Source: Gemmatimonadota bacterium (lineage in GTDB: Bacteria; Gemmatimonadota; Gemmatimonadetes; Gemmatimonadales; GWC2-71-9). Taken from it: DNA of 19,778 nucleotides. The stretch is taken from positions 1 to 19,778 of the forward strand of contig JACZUR010000008.1 in assembly GCA_022573095.1 (NCBI GenBank), in the 5' to 3' direction. Position numbers and translations under genes: made by a program. Under the pieces are notes generated by a model, which saw only the letters and a program-made list of their open reading frames with translations, was not told where the DNA came from and made no database searches. Below, one piece after another: positions 8,307 to 14,969 of this stretch. Numbering within the stretch: position 1 is the stretch's first letter; every line of letters begins with the position of its first letter.

Positions 8307-9199
8307 CGGCGAAGTCTTCGGGCTCGCTTCGCAAAAGCGTTGTGAAGCGCCCTCGCATAGGGACGATCCGTTCTCAGCGCCACATGATCGGCGCCGGCGT
8401 AGTCCAGAGCCTTGGCCCGCGAAAGCCGCATCTCTTCGGCAGCAATGCGAAGCCGTATACGCGCTTCGCTGTCGGATGTGTCGATTAGCAGACGCTCCCC
8501 CGTCTCCGCATCTTCGATCTCCACCCATCCAACATCCGGAAGTTCGAGTTCTTTAGGATCGTCCACCGTGACCGCTACCACTTCGTGGCGATGCGACAAA
8601 TTCCTCAACTGCCGCTCCCACCCAGAATCTCGGAAATCGGAGATAACCACAATAATCGACCGGTGCCTCAGTAGGCGTCCCGCATACGTCAGTACGTTGG
8701 AGATGTCCGTCCTGGCTCGCAGCGGTTCAAAGGCGATCATGTCTCGGATTACCCGCATCGCGTGAAGCTTTCCCTTCGCCGGCCGAACCACATGATCCAC
8801 CTCGTCGGAAAATATTATGGTTCCAACACGGTCATTCTGCCTTGCTGCAGCCAGAGCCAGTACGGCGCCGACCTCGACCGCTATCCGCGACTTGGCAACC
8901 GGATCTCCAAACTCGATCGACCCTGACCGGTCGATGATCAGTAGCACGGTTAGCTCCCTTTCCTCGTCGAAGAGTTTTACGTACGGAGAGGCCATTCTGG
9001 CAGAAACGTTCCAGTCTATGGAGCGAAAGTCGTCACCGTGTTCGTACGCGCGGACCTCAGCGAATTCCATCCCCTGTCCGCGAAATACCGATCGATAGTC
9101 CCCGGTGAGAAGAGTGCTCACAAGTCGCCGCGTTCTTAACTCAATCGACTTGACCTGACGAAGGACATCGGCCCCGACGACTGCCGAGGCGTGTTTCAC
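8303..9199 (-). CDS. DUF58 domain protein (VWA-like, MoxR-associated)
   Basis: This 298-residue soluble protein shows the DUF58 landmarks in order: a basic N-terminal region ending in GDYRSVFRGQGMEF, the segment EHGDDFRSIDWNVSARM (about 53-69), then a VWA-like fold with the DRSGS metal motif (Asp 90, Ser 92, Ser 94) and VVISDFRD. DUF58 proteins are almost always encoded next to moxR and are thought to be its VWA-type partners or substrates. The start is GTG at 9197-9199, overlapping the moxR stop as GTGA, and its stop overlaps the next start as ATGA. The length is normal and the metal site complete. There is no signal peptide or membrane segment, so it probably acts on the cytoplasmic side with MoxR. 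Confidence 0.9.
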   Translation of the reverse strand: MKHASAVVGADVLRQVKSIELRTRRLVSTLLTGDYRSVFRGQGMEFAEVRAYEHGDDFRSIDWNVSARMASPYVKLFDEERELTVLLIIDRSGSIEFGDPVAKSRIAVEVGAVLALAAARQNDRVGTIIFSDEVDHVVRPAKGKLHAMRVIRDMIAFEPLRARTDISNVLTYAGRLLRHRSIIVVISDFRDSGWERQLRNLSHRHEVVAVTVDDPKELELPDVGWVEIEDAETGERLLIDTSDSEARIRLRIAAEEMRLSRAKALDYAGADHVALRTDRPYARALHNAFAKRARRLRR

Positions 9200-10170
9200 G
9201 GAACGTCTACGGCCTCAAGAATTCTCGTGACGATGGTATGCGAGGTTACGTCCTCGGCTTCAGCCTCGAACGTGAGCAATACGCGGTGCCTGAGAACATC
9301 AGGAGCCATAGTCTTGATATCTTCCGGTACGACGTATGTTCTCCCGCGAAGGAACGCGTGCGCTCGTGCAGTTTGAGCCAAGTATACAGTCGCTCTCGGG
9401 CTGGCGCCGTACGCTATGAGCGGTTTGAGGTTAGCGAGACCGACGCGCTGCGGATCCCTAGTGGCTCTCACAACATCCACTATGTAATCTACTATTTTCT
9501 GGTCCATGTAGACTTGCGAGATCTTGTGTCTGAGCATCAATAGTTCGCCAGGTTCCGCCACCGGAGTAATCTCGATCGGCTCACCGCCGGACATTCGCCA
9601 GAGAATCTCCTTTTCGTCTTCGCGGCCAGGATACCCTACGTTGATCTTGAGCATGAACCGGTCAAGCTGCGCTTCCGGAAGCGGATAAGTTCCCTCATGC
9701 TCGATTGGATTCTGCGTAGCCAGCACCAGGAAGGGTTCTTCGAGAGGATAGGACTCGTCCCCTATCGTTACTTGTCGCTCCTGCATCGCCTCGAGCAAGG
9801 CTGCCTGAACCTTGGCCGGCGCCCGGTTGATCTCGTCGGCGAGGACGATGTTGGCAAATAGCGGACCTTTCTTCACCCGGAACTCAGAAGTTTTCTGATC
9901 AAAGATCATTGTGCCGATTATGTCGGCGGGCAGCAGATCGGGTGTGAACTGGATTCGCTGAAAGGAAGTGTTGATCGCCTCAGCCATCGAGCTAACCATC
10001 AGCGTTTTGGCGAGACCCGGAACACCTTCGAGCAGGATGTGCCCACCGGTAAGGAGGCCTATTAGCAGCCTTTCTACCATGCGCTCTTGCCCCACTACCC
10101 GCTTGGCTATCTCGTTTACGATAGCCGTGCAGATCTTTGGGTCAGCAACCCTTAGAGCCCTGGATGTCAT
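9196..10170 (-). CDS. moxR: MoxR-family AAA+ ATPase
   Basis: This 324-residue protein is a full-length MoxR ATPase. It has a Walker A motif GVPGLAKT (49-56), a Walker B IVLADE (108-113) running into the MoxR signature INRAPAKVQAALLEAMQE, sensor 1 Asn in ATQNPIEHEGTYPLPEAQLDRF (Asn 154), and a C-terminal lid domain with GASPRA. MoxR proteins are chaperone-like ATPases that help mature or activate VWA-domain partners; here those are the DUF58, BatA and BatB proteins encoded directly downstream. The ATG is preceded by a strong GGAGGT, the clearest ribosome site of the whole train. This suggests that MoxR translation sets the entry rate and the overlapping downstream starts follow by coupling. 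The upstream spacer is only 60 bases. Confidence 0.96.
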   Translation of the reverse strand: MTSRALRVADPKICTAIVNEIAKRVVGQERMVERLLIGLLTGGHILLEGVPGLAKTLMVSSMAEAINTSFQRIQFTPDLLPADIIGTMIFDQKTSEFRVKKGPLFANIVLADEINRAPAKVQAALLEAMQERQVTIGDESYPLEEPFLVLATQNPIEHEGTYPLPEAQLDRFMLKINVGYPGREDEKEILWRMSGGEPIEITPVAEPGELLMLRHKISQVYMDQKIVDYIVDVVRATRDPQRVGLANLKPLIAYGASPRATVYLAQTARAHAFLRGRTYVVPEDIKTMAPDVLRHRVLLTFEAEAEDVTSHTIVTRILEAVDVP

Positions 10171-10181
10171 AATCTCAAGCT

Positions 10182-10187
10182 ACCTCC
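10182..10187 (-). promoter_or_regulatory. Shine-Dalgarno site of moxR
   Basis: GGAGGT on the minus strand lies 11 bases before the moxR ATG. It lies within the 60-base spacer 10171-10230, where I see no convincing promoter or terminator. Nearly all later genes of the train start inside the preceding gene, so this is probably the main ribosome entry point for moxR to mutL. Confidence 0.65.
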
Positions 10188-10230
10188 GACACCGATGCCT
10201 AGTTCCAGTAGGTCGCTGCGAGCGAGCAAA

Positions 10231-11868
10231 TCATCGTTTCATCCTCTCGCCATCATCTTCGTACCGAAAGACCCACGTCGCAAAGCGCGCCGGAGAGATC
10301 GGATCGGCAGGCTCCATGGCGCGCCAGTCTATTCCGCTTCCTGAACCGCTCACACTGAGTCTCTCGTCGGTTTGTTTGACTACCCGCGCCGCTCGGGCAA
10401 TCCACGTGCTGCAGTTTGACTCCCTCAGATCCACCCAACCTCTGGGAACCGCCGCCTCGAAATCGCCTCCCGGGGGCACCATTACGACCTCCGCCCGGTA
10501 AATTTTGTCTCCACCCACTACTATGGGAATCCCCACCGAAACGATATTAGACCTCAGTTCTTCCGAACTGGCGATCAATTCGCACGCCTCCACCGATAAT
10601 TTACCAGGTTCGCTGGCGGCAAGCTCGGCGACGGACCCCCTTAGTAACGAAAACACGTATCCTTCGTACAGTATCTTCGTTAGCCGCGGCGGTCCCAGCA
10701 TCTCGAACGCTACGGAGCGAACTCCAAACTCCGATTCGAGTTCGCGCAGGCGTTCGATCGCTTCCTGCCGCAGTACTCCCGCTTTGTACGTTGGTCCCGC
10801 GGTAGCAGAATCGAGCGCCGTGACTATGTCTCTACCCGTGGGGAAGCCACGGATTTCGGAGATTACGTACTCGGCCACTTCCTCTGGCGTAATGAGCTCC
10901 ATCGACCCGAGCGCGGTGACGGTTTCAAACTCTTCTCTCGCAAAAACACCGTTCTCCCCCATGCTGGCGTAAACCGACTCCAGCGACTTACCGGTATCTG
11001 TCCAATAGTTCGCATCTTCCCTAAACCCTTCTCTCACGTCACGCGGCTCGGGACAGTCGAATCGCCTGATCGGTTTACCATCCTTCATAACAGGACCAAA
11101 GTTGATGTCCCGCCACCCAATGGTCGCCGTAGGCTTCACTTCCTTCGTCGCTGGGGCACCTGGAGTTCGTGCCACCAGGAACAAAAGCAACGAATGCGCA
11201 CCTGCGACAGCAGATTTCATAAGCAGCGCACGCGAAGGCCGCTCCTCCGAGTGCGTGTATGGAACGTTCAAACCCATCCCACCCGTTCCGCTCGTGCCGA
11301 CCTTCACGTATGCAAGCGTGCCCAATCTCTTCATCGTTGCCAGAATGATCTGGATGTGTCTGATGAGAGGCGGCATCGTAAGGGTCAGCATATGTTTTTC
11401 GACGACTTCCGCAGTCGCCTCACCCCGTCGCGCCGCTGCTAGCAGCTGTCCAGCGCTGTGGTAGACATCCGTATACGCCAGAGCGGTAGCGGTATTGATG
11501 CCGTCTACGACTGCCTCGGGTTTGTATTTGTCAAACACTTCGTACAGGAAGCTTCTATGGAGCACATCGTCATCCATATCGCCGAGCAGGTCGTCAAGCA
11601 CAGCGCGTCGGTGCTCGGGATTTTCAATTCTCTCGGCGTTGGTCAGTTTGGCAACCGATGACGGAACGAAAATGTTACCCCACAGGGCTTCGATGCGGGT
11701 GGAACCAGCGATCTGGTTGAGTTCGTCCTTGGCGTCGACGACCTCGGCTTCGGTAAGCGCTACAAGAACGATGCGCGCCGGTTTGAAATCCAGAAGCTTG
11801 CGAGCGACGGCCCTGCCGACCATTCCGCTCCCGCCCAGAATCAAGATTGTGCGGTCCTTTATCTCCAT
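10231..11868 (-). CDS. NAD(P)-binding Rossmann-fold protein, SDR-like, substrate unknown
   Basis: This 545-residue protein opens with a clear dinucleotide-binding beta-alpha-beta unit: strand TILILGGSGMVGRAVARKLL with glycines 12, 13, 15 and 18. A segment VKVGTSGTGGMG (about 189-198) follows, then NVPYTHSEE (201-209) and a Lys at 218, recalling the active-site strand of extended SDR/epimerase enzymes. The Tyr-Lys spacing is not the classical YxxxK. The length is roughly 200 residues beyond a normal extended SDR; residues after about 240 form a second region that I do not recognise. No signal peptide or membrane helix is seen. It lies between rluB (27-base spacer) and moxR (60 bases), a context that does not reveal a substrate. 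I expect a cytosolic oxidoreductase or epimerase-like enzyme; the specific function is unknown. Confidence 0.75.
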   Translation of the reverse strand: MEIKDRTILILGGSGMVGRAVARKLLDFKPARIVLVALTEAEVVDAKDELNQIAGSTRIEALWGNIFVPSSVAKLTNAERIENPEHRRAVLDDLLGDMDDDVLHRSFLYEVFDKYKPEAVVDGINTATALAYTDVYHSAGQLLAAARRGEATAEVVEKHMLTLTMPPLIRHIQIILATMKRLGTLAYVKVGTSGTGGMGLNVPYTHSEERPSRALLMKSAVAGAHSLLLFLVARTPGAPATKEVKPTATIGWRDINFGPVMKDGKPIRRFDCPEPRDVREGFREDANYWTDTGKSLESVYASMGENGVFAREEFETVTALGSMELITPEEVAEYVISEIRGFPTGRDIVTALDSATAGPTYKAGVLRQEAIERLRELESEFGVRSVAFEMLGPPRLTKILYEGYVFSLLRGSVAELAASEPGKLSVEACELIASSEELRSNIVSVGIPIVVGGDKIYRAEVVMVPPGGDFEAAVPRGWVDLRESNCSTWIARAARVVKQTDERLSVSGSGSGIDWRAMEPADPISPARFATWVFRYEDDGERMKR

Positions 11869-11874
11869 CGATAT

Positions 11875-11880
11875 AAAATA
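11875..11880 (-). promoter_or_regulatory. Candidate -10 element for a leaderless start of the Rossmann-fold gene
   Basis: The minus strand just before the ATG at 11866-11868 is AT-rich and has no purine-rich ribosome site. TATTTT lies 12 to 7 bases before the A of the ATG, the place of a -10 box if transcription began at the start codon itself. No good -35 is present, so this is only a suggestion. Confidence 0.28.
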
Positions 11881-11895
11881 TTCTTGGAAGAGTCC

Positions 11896-12618
11896 CTAGT
11901 TTTGCGATCCAAATGAACGTGTGATCCGTCGAATCTCGATTGAAGTAAGGTGGCGCCACTCACCAGTTAACAGCCTACCCAGCCGTATCGGTCCGTGACT
12001 CACGCGAACAAGGGATTCTACCTTCAGGCCCAGCGCGCGGCACGCGCGGCGTACGATTCGGTTGCGGCCCTCATTGAGAACCATCGTAAGCTCCGTGAGC
12101 GAGCCTCGACGGGCGCGGGTTGAAAATCTGCAAAGACCCAGAGGCCTGCCCTCGATCCGCACCGGTTTCGAAAACAACTTCATTATCTCAGTTCGGCTGC
12201 GACCACTCACTATCACCTTATAAGTACGTTCAACTCCGTATCTCGGATGCATCAGTCGGTTAGCACCATTACCGTCGTTCGTCAACAGCAACAGCCCCGA
12301 AGTATTGACGTCCAGGCGTCCCACGTAGGTTAGCCCGGCAGATTCAGGGAGCAAGTCGAACACAGTAGGCCTACCCTTCGGATCCATCTTCGTAACCAGG
12401 TACCCCGTCGGCTTGTTCAACGCGAGCCAGATTACCGGACTCTGCCTAACTCTCACGCCGCCAACCTCGATTTCATCCGTATCGGGGTCTACGCTCATCC
12501 CGAGCGTGGCTACTGCGCCATTCACCCTCACGCGCCCGGCAATAATAAGATCTTCGGCGCCACGCCGAGAAGCTACTCCCGCGCGCGCAAGGGCGCGCTG
12601 GAGCCGCATCGTGGTCAC
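11896..12618 (-). CDS. rluB: RluB/RsuA-family rRNA pseudouridine synthase
   Basis: This 240-residue enzyme converts a specific uridine of ribosomal RNA to pseudouridine. An S4 RNA-binding domain comes first (RLQRALARAGVASRRGAEDLI, about 5-25, then VRVNG). The catalytic domain carries GRLDVNTSGLLLLTNDG, with catalytic Asp at 103, and the late motif EGRNRIVRR. Length and order fit RluB/RsuA/RluE. Its position next to scpA and scpB, a very common bacterial arrangement, favours RluB (23S rRNA), though sequence alone does not settle the site. The listed start is a GTG (12616-12618) overlapping the scpB stop as GTGA; an ATG three codons later (12607-12609) also fits the usual start of the S4 domain. 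Confidence 0.92.
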   Translation of the reverse strand: MTTMRLQRALARAGVASRRGAEDLIIAGRVRVNGAVATLGMSVDPDTDEIEVGGVRVRQSPVIWLALNKPTGYLVTKMDPKGRPTVFDLLPESAGLTYVGRLDVNTSGLLLLTNDGNGANRLMHPRYGVERTYKVIVSGRSRTEIMKLFSKPVRIEGRPLGLCRFSTRARRGSLTELTMVLNEGRNRIVRRACRALGLKVESLVRVSHGPIRLGRLLTGEWRHLTSIEIRRITRSFGSQN

Positions 12619-13163
12619 CGCTGCAGAGATTCTACAGGCACTGAAAGGGCCACCGACAGTTCTTCCAACCGAGGAAGTTCTTTCGCGTCCCTGAGACCCA
12701 GTAATTCCAGGAATGCCTGGGTAGTGCCGTACTGCAGCGGACGTCCCAATCCCTCACCCCGGCCCACCGGCTCGATGAGGCCTCTCTCCTGCAGGGATCG
12801 GAGGACGCCTTCCGACACAACACCTCTAATCTCCTCAACCTCCGAGCGTTCGACAGGCTGTTTGTACGCTATAATAGCTAGGGTCTCCATTGCGGCCGTC
12901 GAAAGTTTTCGGGGACGGGTCACTATCTGAGCATGAACGATCGCCGCTGCGAACTCGCTGAGCGTTAGAAGCTGGTAACCCTCCCCGACCTCGAGCAGCT
13001 CCACACCGTGCTGGGGCGCTTCGTAATGCTCTTTAAGTTCTGTAAGCGACGCCTTGATCTCCTCTGTTGTGGCCTCCCGGTCCAGTCGGGCCAGCTCGGA
13101 CACCTTGAGGGGACCGTCAGCAGAAAAGAGCGCCGCTTCAATTAGTCTAGTAAGCCGTTTCAC
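12615..13163 (-). CDS. scpB: Segregation and condensation protein ScpB
   Basis: ScpB is the winged-helix kite subunit of the bacterial SMC condensin and binds ScpA as a dimer. The protein shows the N-terminal winged helix (VKRLTRLIEAALFSADGPLK), the central signature TLAIIAYKQPVERSEVEEIRG (about 94-114), and the second winged helix ending in LLGLRDAKELPRLEEL. The frame is open up to 13259, but the extra 32 residues do not resemble ScpB and would overlap scpA by 113 bases. I therefore chose the GTG at 13161-13163, giving 182 residues and a 17-base overlap with scpA. The stop overlaps the next start as GTGA. No smc gene is in the window. Confidence 0.9.
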   Translation of the reverse strand: MKRLTRLIEAALFSADGPLKVSELARLDREATTEEIKASLTELKEHYEAPQHGVELLEVGEGYQLLTLSEFAAAIVHAQIVTRPRKLSTAAMETLAIIAYKQPVERSEVEEIRGVVSEGVLRSLQERGLIEPVGRGEGLGRPLQYGTTQAFLELLGLRDAKELPRLEELSVALSVPVESLQR

Positions 13164-13872
13164 CGGAAATCTCAAATGCACTGAAAGGCTTTTCTTGAAC
13201 CAGTCTGACGGTACCCACCCGAGCCATCTCGAGCAATGCAAGAAGGGCTGAGAGAACATCGACGATCGCCGGTCGTTCTCCTAACACGTCCGCGAACGAG
13301 AAGCGGGAGCGGGTGACAATCATCTCTTCGATGCGCTTCCGGGCACCCTCGATGTCGAGCGGGCGAGCTAGAACGCGATGTATGATAGGCTCTGGTATGG
13401 ATGCGATAACCTCCTCAATCGCCTGCAAAACGCCTTGGATGTCTATCGAGACGGGACTCGGGCCGGGCTCCGGCTCTGGGGGGATCCAACCGCGGGAAAA
13501 TCGGTCGGATCGATATTCCGCGCGCCCGGCCATCCAGTAGGCCACTTCCTTCACCTGTTCATATTCCAGCAACCGTCGTACCAACTCCGCTCGCGGATCC
13601 TCCCACTCTTCACTACCTATCGAGCGCGGTAGCAGCATCTGGACCTTGATGCGTAGCAGCAACGCGGCCATCTCCAAATAATCCGCCGCTTGATCGAGCC
13701 CCATTTTGCCGATCGCCGCGAGGAACTGTCTTGCGATCACCGCGATCGGGATATCTGCTATGTCGATCTCCTGCTGACGGATAAGGTGGAGCAGCAGATC
13801 GAGCGGGCCAGAGAAATCCTCTAGCTCCACTACAAATGAATCGCTCGATTCTTCTACGTTGAAATCAGTCAT
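13147..13872 (-). CDS. scpA: Segregation and condensation protein ScpA (kleisin)
   Basis: ScpA is the kleisin that bridges the two SMC heads and recruits ScpB for chromosome compaction and segregation. The 241-residue sequence has the diagnostic N-terminal segment FSGPLDLLLHLIRQQEIDI (about 20-38), the helical ADYLEMAALLLRIKVQMLLP segment that contacts the SMC neck, an acidic/Pro linker (PPEPEPGPSP), and a C-terminal winged helix (about 185-235). The length is typical. The start is an ATG at 13870-13872, four bases after the M50 protease stop, with no ribosome site of its own, so translation probably depends on the upstream gene. Confidence 0.94.
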   Translation of the reverse strand: MTDFNVEESSDSFVVELEDFSGPLDLLLHLIRQQEIDIADIPIAVIARQFLAAIGKMGLDQAADYLEMAALLLRIKVQMLLPRSIGSEEWEDPRAELVRRLLEYEQVKEVAYWMAGRAEYRSDRFSRGWIPPEPEPGPSPVSIDIQGVLQAIEEVIASIPEPIIHRVLARPLDIEGARKRIEEMIVTRSRFSFADVLGERPAIVDVLSALLALLEMARVGTVRLVQEKPFSAFEISGETAY

Positions 13873-13876
13873 CCGG

Positions 13877-14554
13877 TCAGGCTGGAAACGGCGTCAATGC
13901 GAACGGTCTTGTTATCACAAGCGCCGTCTCGAACAGGAAGAAAGCGGGCCTTAAGAATACCCTCAAAGCCTGCGGGAAGAAGAAAACCAATGCCAGCAAA
14001 GGTAGAAACCCAAAACGGGAGAGTTCTCGGTATCTCACCGCCAGCCGAGGTGGCAGCAGATGGTAAAGAATATGTGAGCCGTCCAGCGGCGGAATCGGGA
14101 TCAGGTTGAAGAAAGCCAGCAATAAGTTGAGCCAGATACCCCAAAACATCATTCGCTGCAACAGCGCAAGACCCGGGACATCTACCTGAAAGCTGTTTCC
14201 TGCCACACCGATCAGCACGGCAAGAAGCACGAAAGCAGCAAACAGTAGCAGATTCGTCACGATCCCCGCAGATGAAACTATGATGTCGCCAGACCTGTAG
14301 CTACGATACTTGCTGGGATCAACCGGCACCGGCTTGGCACCCCCGAAAACAAATTGCCCGTTCGACCCAAACCACAACATCAGGGGAAGTAGCACCGTCA
14401 ACCACGGGTCGATATGTCTTACGGGGTTTAAGGTAAGCCTCCCGAGCCGTTGCGCCGTGTCGTCCCCCTGTTTGAGGGCGGCATAGCCATGAGCGACCTC
14501 GTGAGCGACCATGGAGATCAGCAGCACCGGCATCGCGAGGAAGAACTCTTGCAT
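13877..14554 (-). CDS. Site-2-protease-like M50 family membrane metalloprotease
   Basis: This 225-residue polytopic membrane protein has the zinc motif AHEVAHGYAA (His 18, Glu 19, His 22) in the first helix and the second-site motif NLIPIPPLDGSHIL with zinc-ligand Asp 148. Four or so further hydrophobic helices follow. It lacks a PDZ domain and belongs to the short M50B proteins commonly encoded just upstream of scpA. Such proteins cut substrates inside the membrane, but natural substrates for this short subfamily are mostly unknown. The ATG at 14552-14554 is not preceded by a purine-rich site (the bases just before it are C-rich); an ATG at codon 8 is an alternative. A well-formed promoter lies 33 bases upstream, so this is the likely first gene of the scp-rluB-Bat run. 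Confidence 0.92.
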   Translation of the reverse strand: MQEFFLAMPVLLISMVAHEVAHGYAALKQGDDTAQRLGRLTLNPVRHIDPWLTVLLPLMLWFGSNGQFVFGGAKPVPVDPSKYRSYRSGDIIVSSAGIVTNLLLFAAFVLLAVLIGVAGNSFQVDVPGLALLQRMMFWGIWLNLLLAFFNLIPIPPLDGSHILYHLLPPRLAVRYRELSRFGFLPLLALVFFFPQALRVFLRPAFFLFETALVITRPFALTPFPA

Positions 14555-14586
14555 TAGGGGGAAAATTCCATGATCAGTTGCGCCGA

Positions 14587-14615
14587 AAGCTAACGAGCCC
14601 CTAGAGGCGTGTCAA
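14587..14615 (-). promoter_or_regulatory. Promoter of the M50-scpA-scpB-rluB unit
   Basis: On the minus strand TTGACA (14610-14615) is followed after exactly 17 bases by TAGCTT (14587-14592). Transcription would begin near 14580, about 26 bases before the M50 ATG. The -35 reads CTTTGACA and the -10 continues as TAGCTTTCG, so it also resembles the TTTG / TAnnTTTG pattern of Bacteroidota promoters. The rest of 14555-14711 holds only this promoter, the rpsT promoter and the rpsT leader. Confidence 0.65.
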
Positions 14616-14627
14616 AGCTGTAGCGCC

Positions 14628-14656
14628 TTGACCGGAAACGACTTGCGGCATAGCTT
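14628..14656 (+). promoter_or_regulatory. Promoter of rpsT
   Basis: TTGACC (14628-14633), a 17-base spacer and TAGCTT (14651-14656) give a sigma70-like promoter pointing at rpsT. Transcription would begin near 14663, leaving a leader of about 49 bases. The -10 and the bases after it (TAGCTTTCG) are identical to those of the divergent M50 promoter. The two -35 boxes are 12 bases apart, back to back. Confidence 0.65.
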
Positions 14657-14700
14657 TCGCGCTTAATTTTGGCCGCTTCACCCGGTCCGAAAATAAAAGC

Positions 14701-14706
14701 GAGGAG
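14701..14706 (+). promoter_or_regulatory. Shine-Dalgarno site fixing the TTG start of rpsT
   Basis: GAGGAG lies five bases before the TTG at 14712-14714. With the family's normal N terminus (MPN...SKKR) beginning exactly there, it settles TTG as the start codon. Confidence 0.75.
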
Positions 14707-14711
14707 CAGTT

Positions 14712-14969
14712 TTGCCCAACTTGAGTTCGTCCAAGAAAAGGATGCGCCAGAGCATCGCGCGGACCAAACGGAACCGCCTACAGCGGGGAGCGCTACGGAG
14801 CGCGATGAAGAAAGTACGGGTGGCCCAGACCTCCGGCGAGGCCAGCGAGGCTTTTGCCCTGGCGGAACGCTTGCTGGACCGTGCGGCTCTCAAGCACCTG
14901 ATCCATAGGAACAAGGCAGCACGCCACAAGTCCCGCCTCCTCGCAGTAGTACAGTCTAAGTCGTCGTAA
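14712..14969 (+). CDS. rpsT: 30S ribosomal protein S20
   Basis: S20 is a small, very basic helical protein that binds the 5' domain of 16S rRNA early in 30S assembly. The 85-residue sequence has the usual start MPNLSSSKKRMRQSIARTK, a basic second helix (RNRLQRGALRSAMKKV), a central AERLLDRAA segment, and the C-terminal HLIHRNKAARHKSRL signature. Translation begins at a TTG, unusual for a highly expressed ribosomal gene; E. coli rpsT also uses a weak UUG start tied to autoregulation. It is the only plus-strand gene here, driven by its own promoter. Its stop codon abuts the stop codon of the convergent zinc-ribbon gene (14970) with no spacer, and no hairpin-plus-T terminator is visible. Confidence 0.95.
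   Translation: MPNLSSSKKRMRQSIARTKRNRLQRGALRSAMKKVRVAQTSGEASEAFALAERLLDRAALKHLIHRNKAARHKSRLLAVVQSKSS

Noticed and set aside
8307..8528. Upstream extension of the small Bat-cluster membrane protein to a start at 8528
   Set aside because: It would overlap the DUF58 gene by over 200 bases, the added residues are Arg/Cys/Gly-rich shadow sequence, and the ATG at 8306 gives a signal peptide and the ATGA overlap seen in neighbours.
10171..10230. Promoter between the Rossmann-fold gene and moxR
   Set aside because: TTGCTC is present but no acceptable -10 lies at a normal distance; only the ribosome site is convincing.
13164..13259. Longer ScpB start at 13259
   Set aside because: The added 32 residues lie within scpA in another frame and do not resemble a ScpB N terminus; the GTG at 13163 begins exactly at the winged-helix domain.
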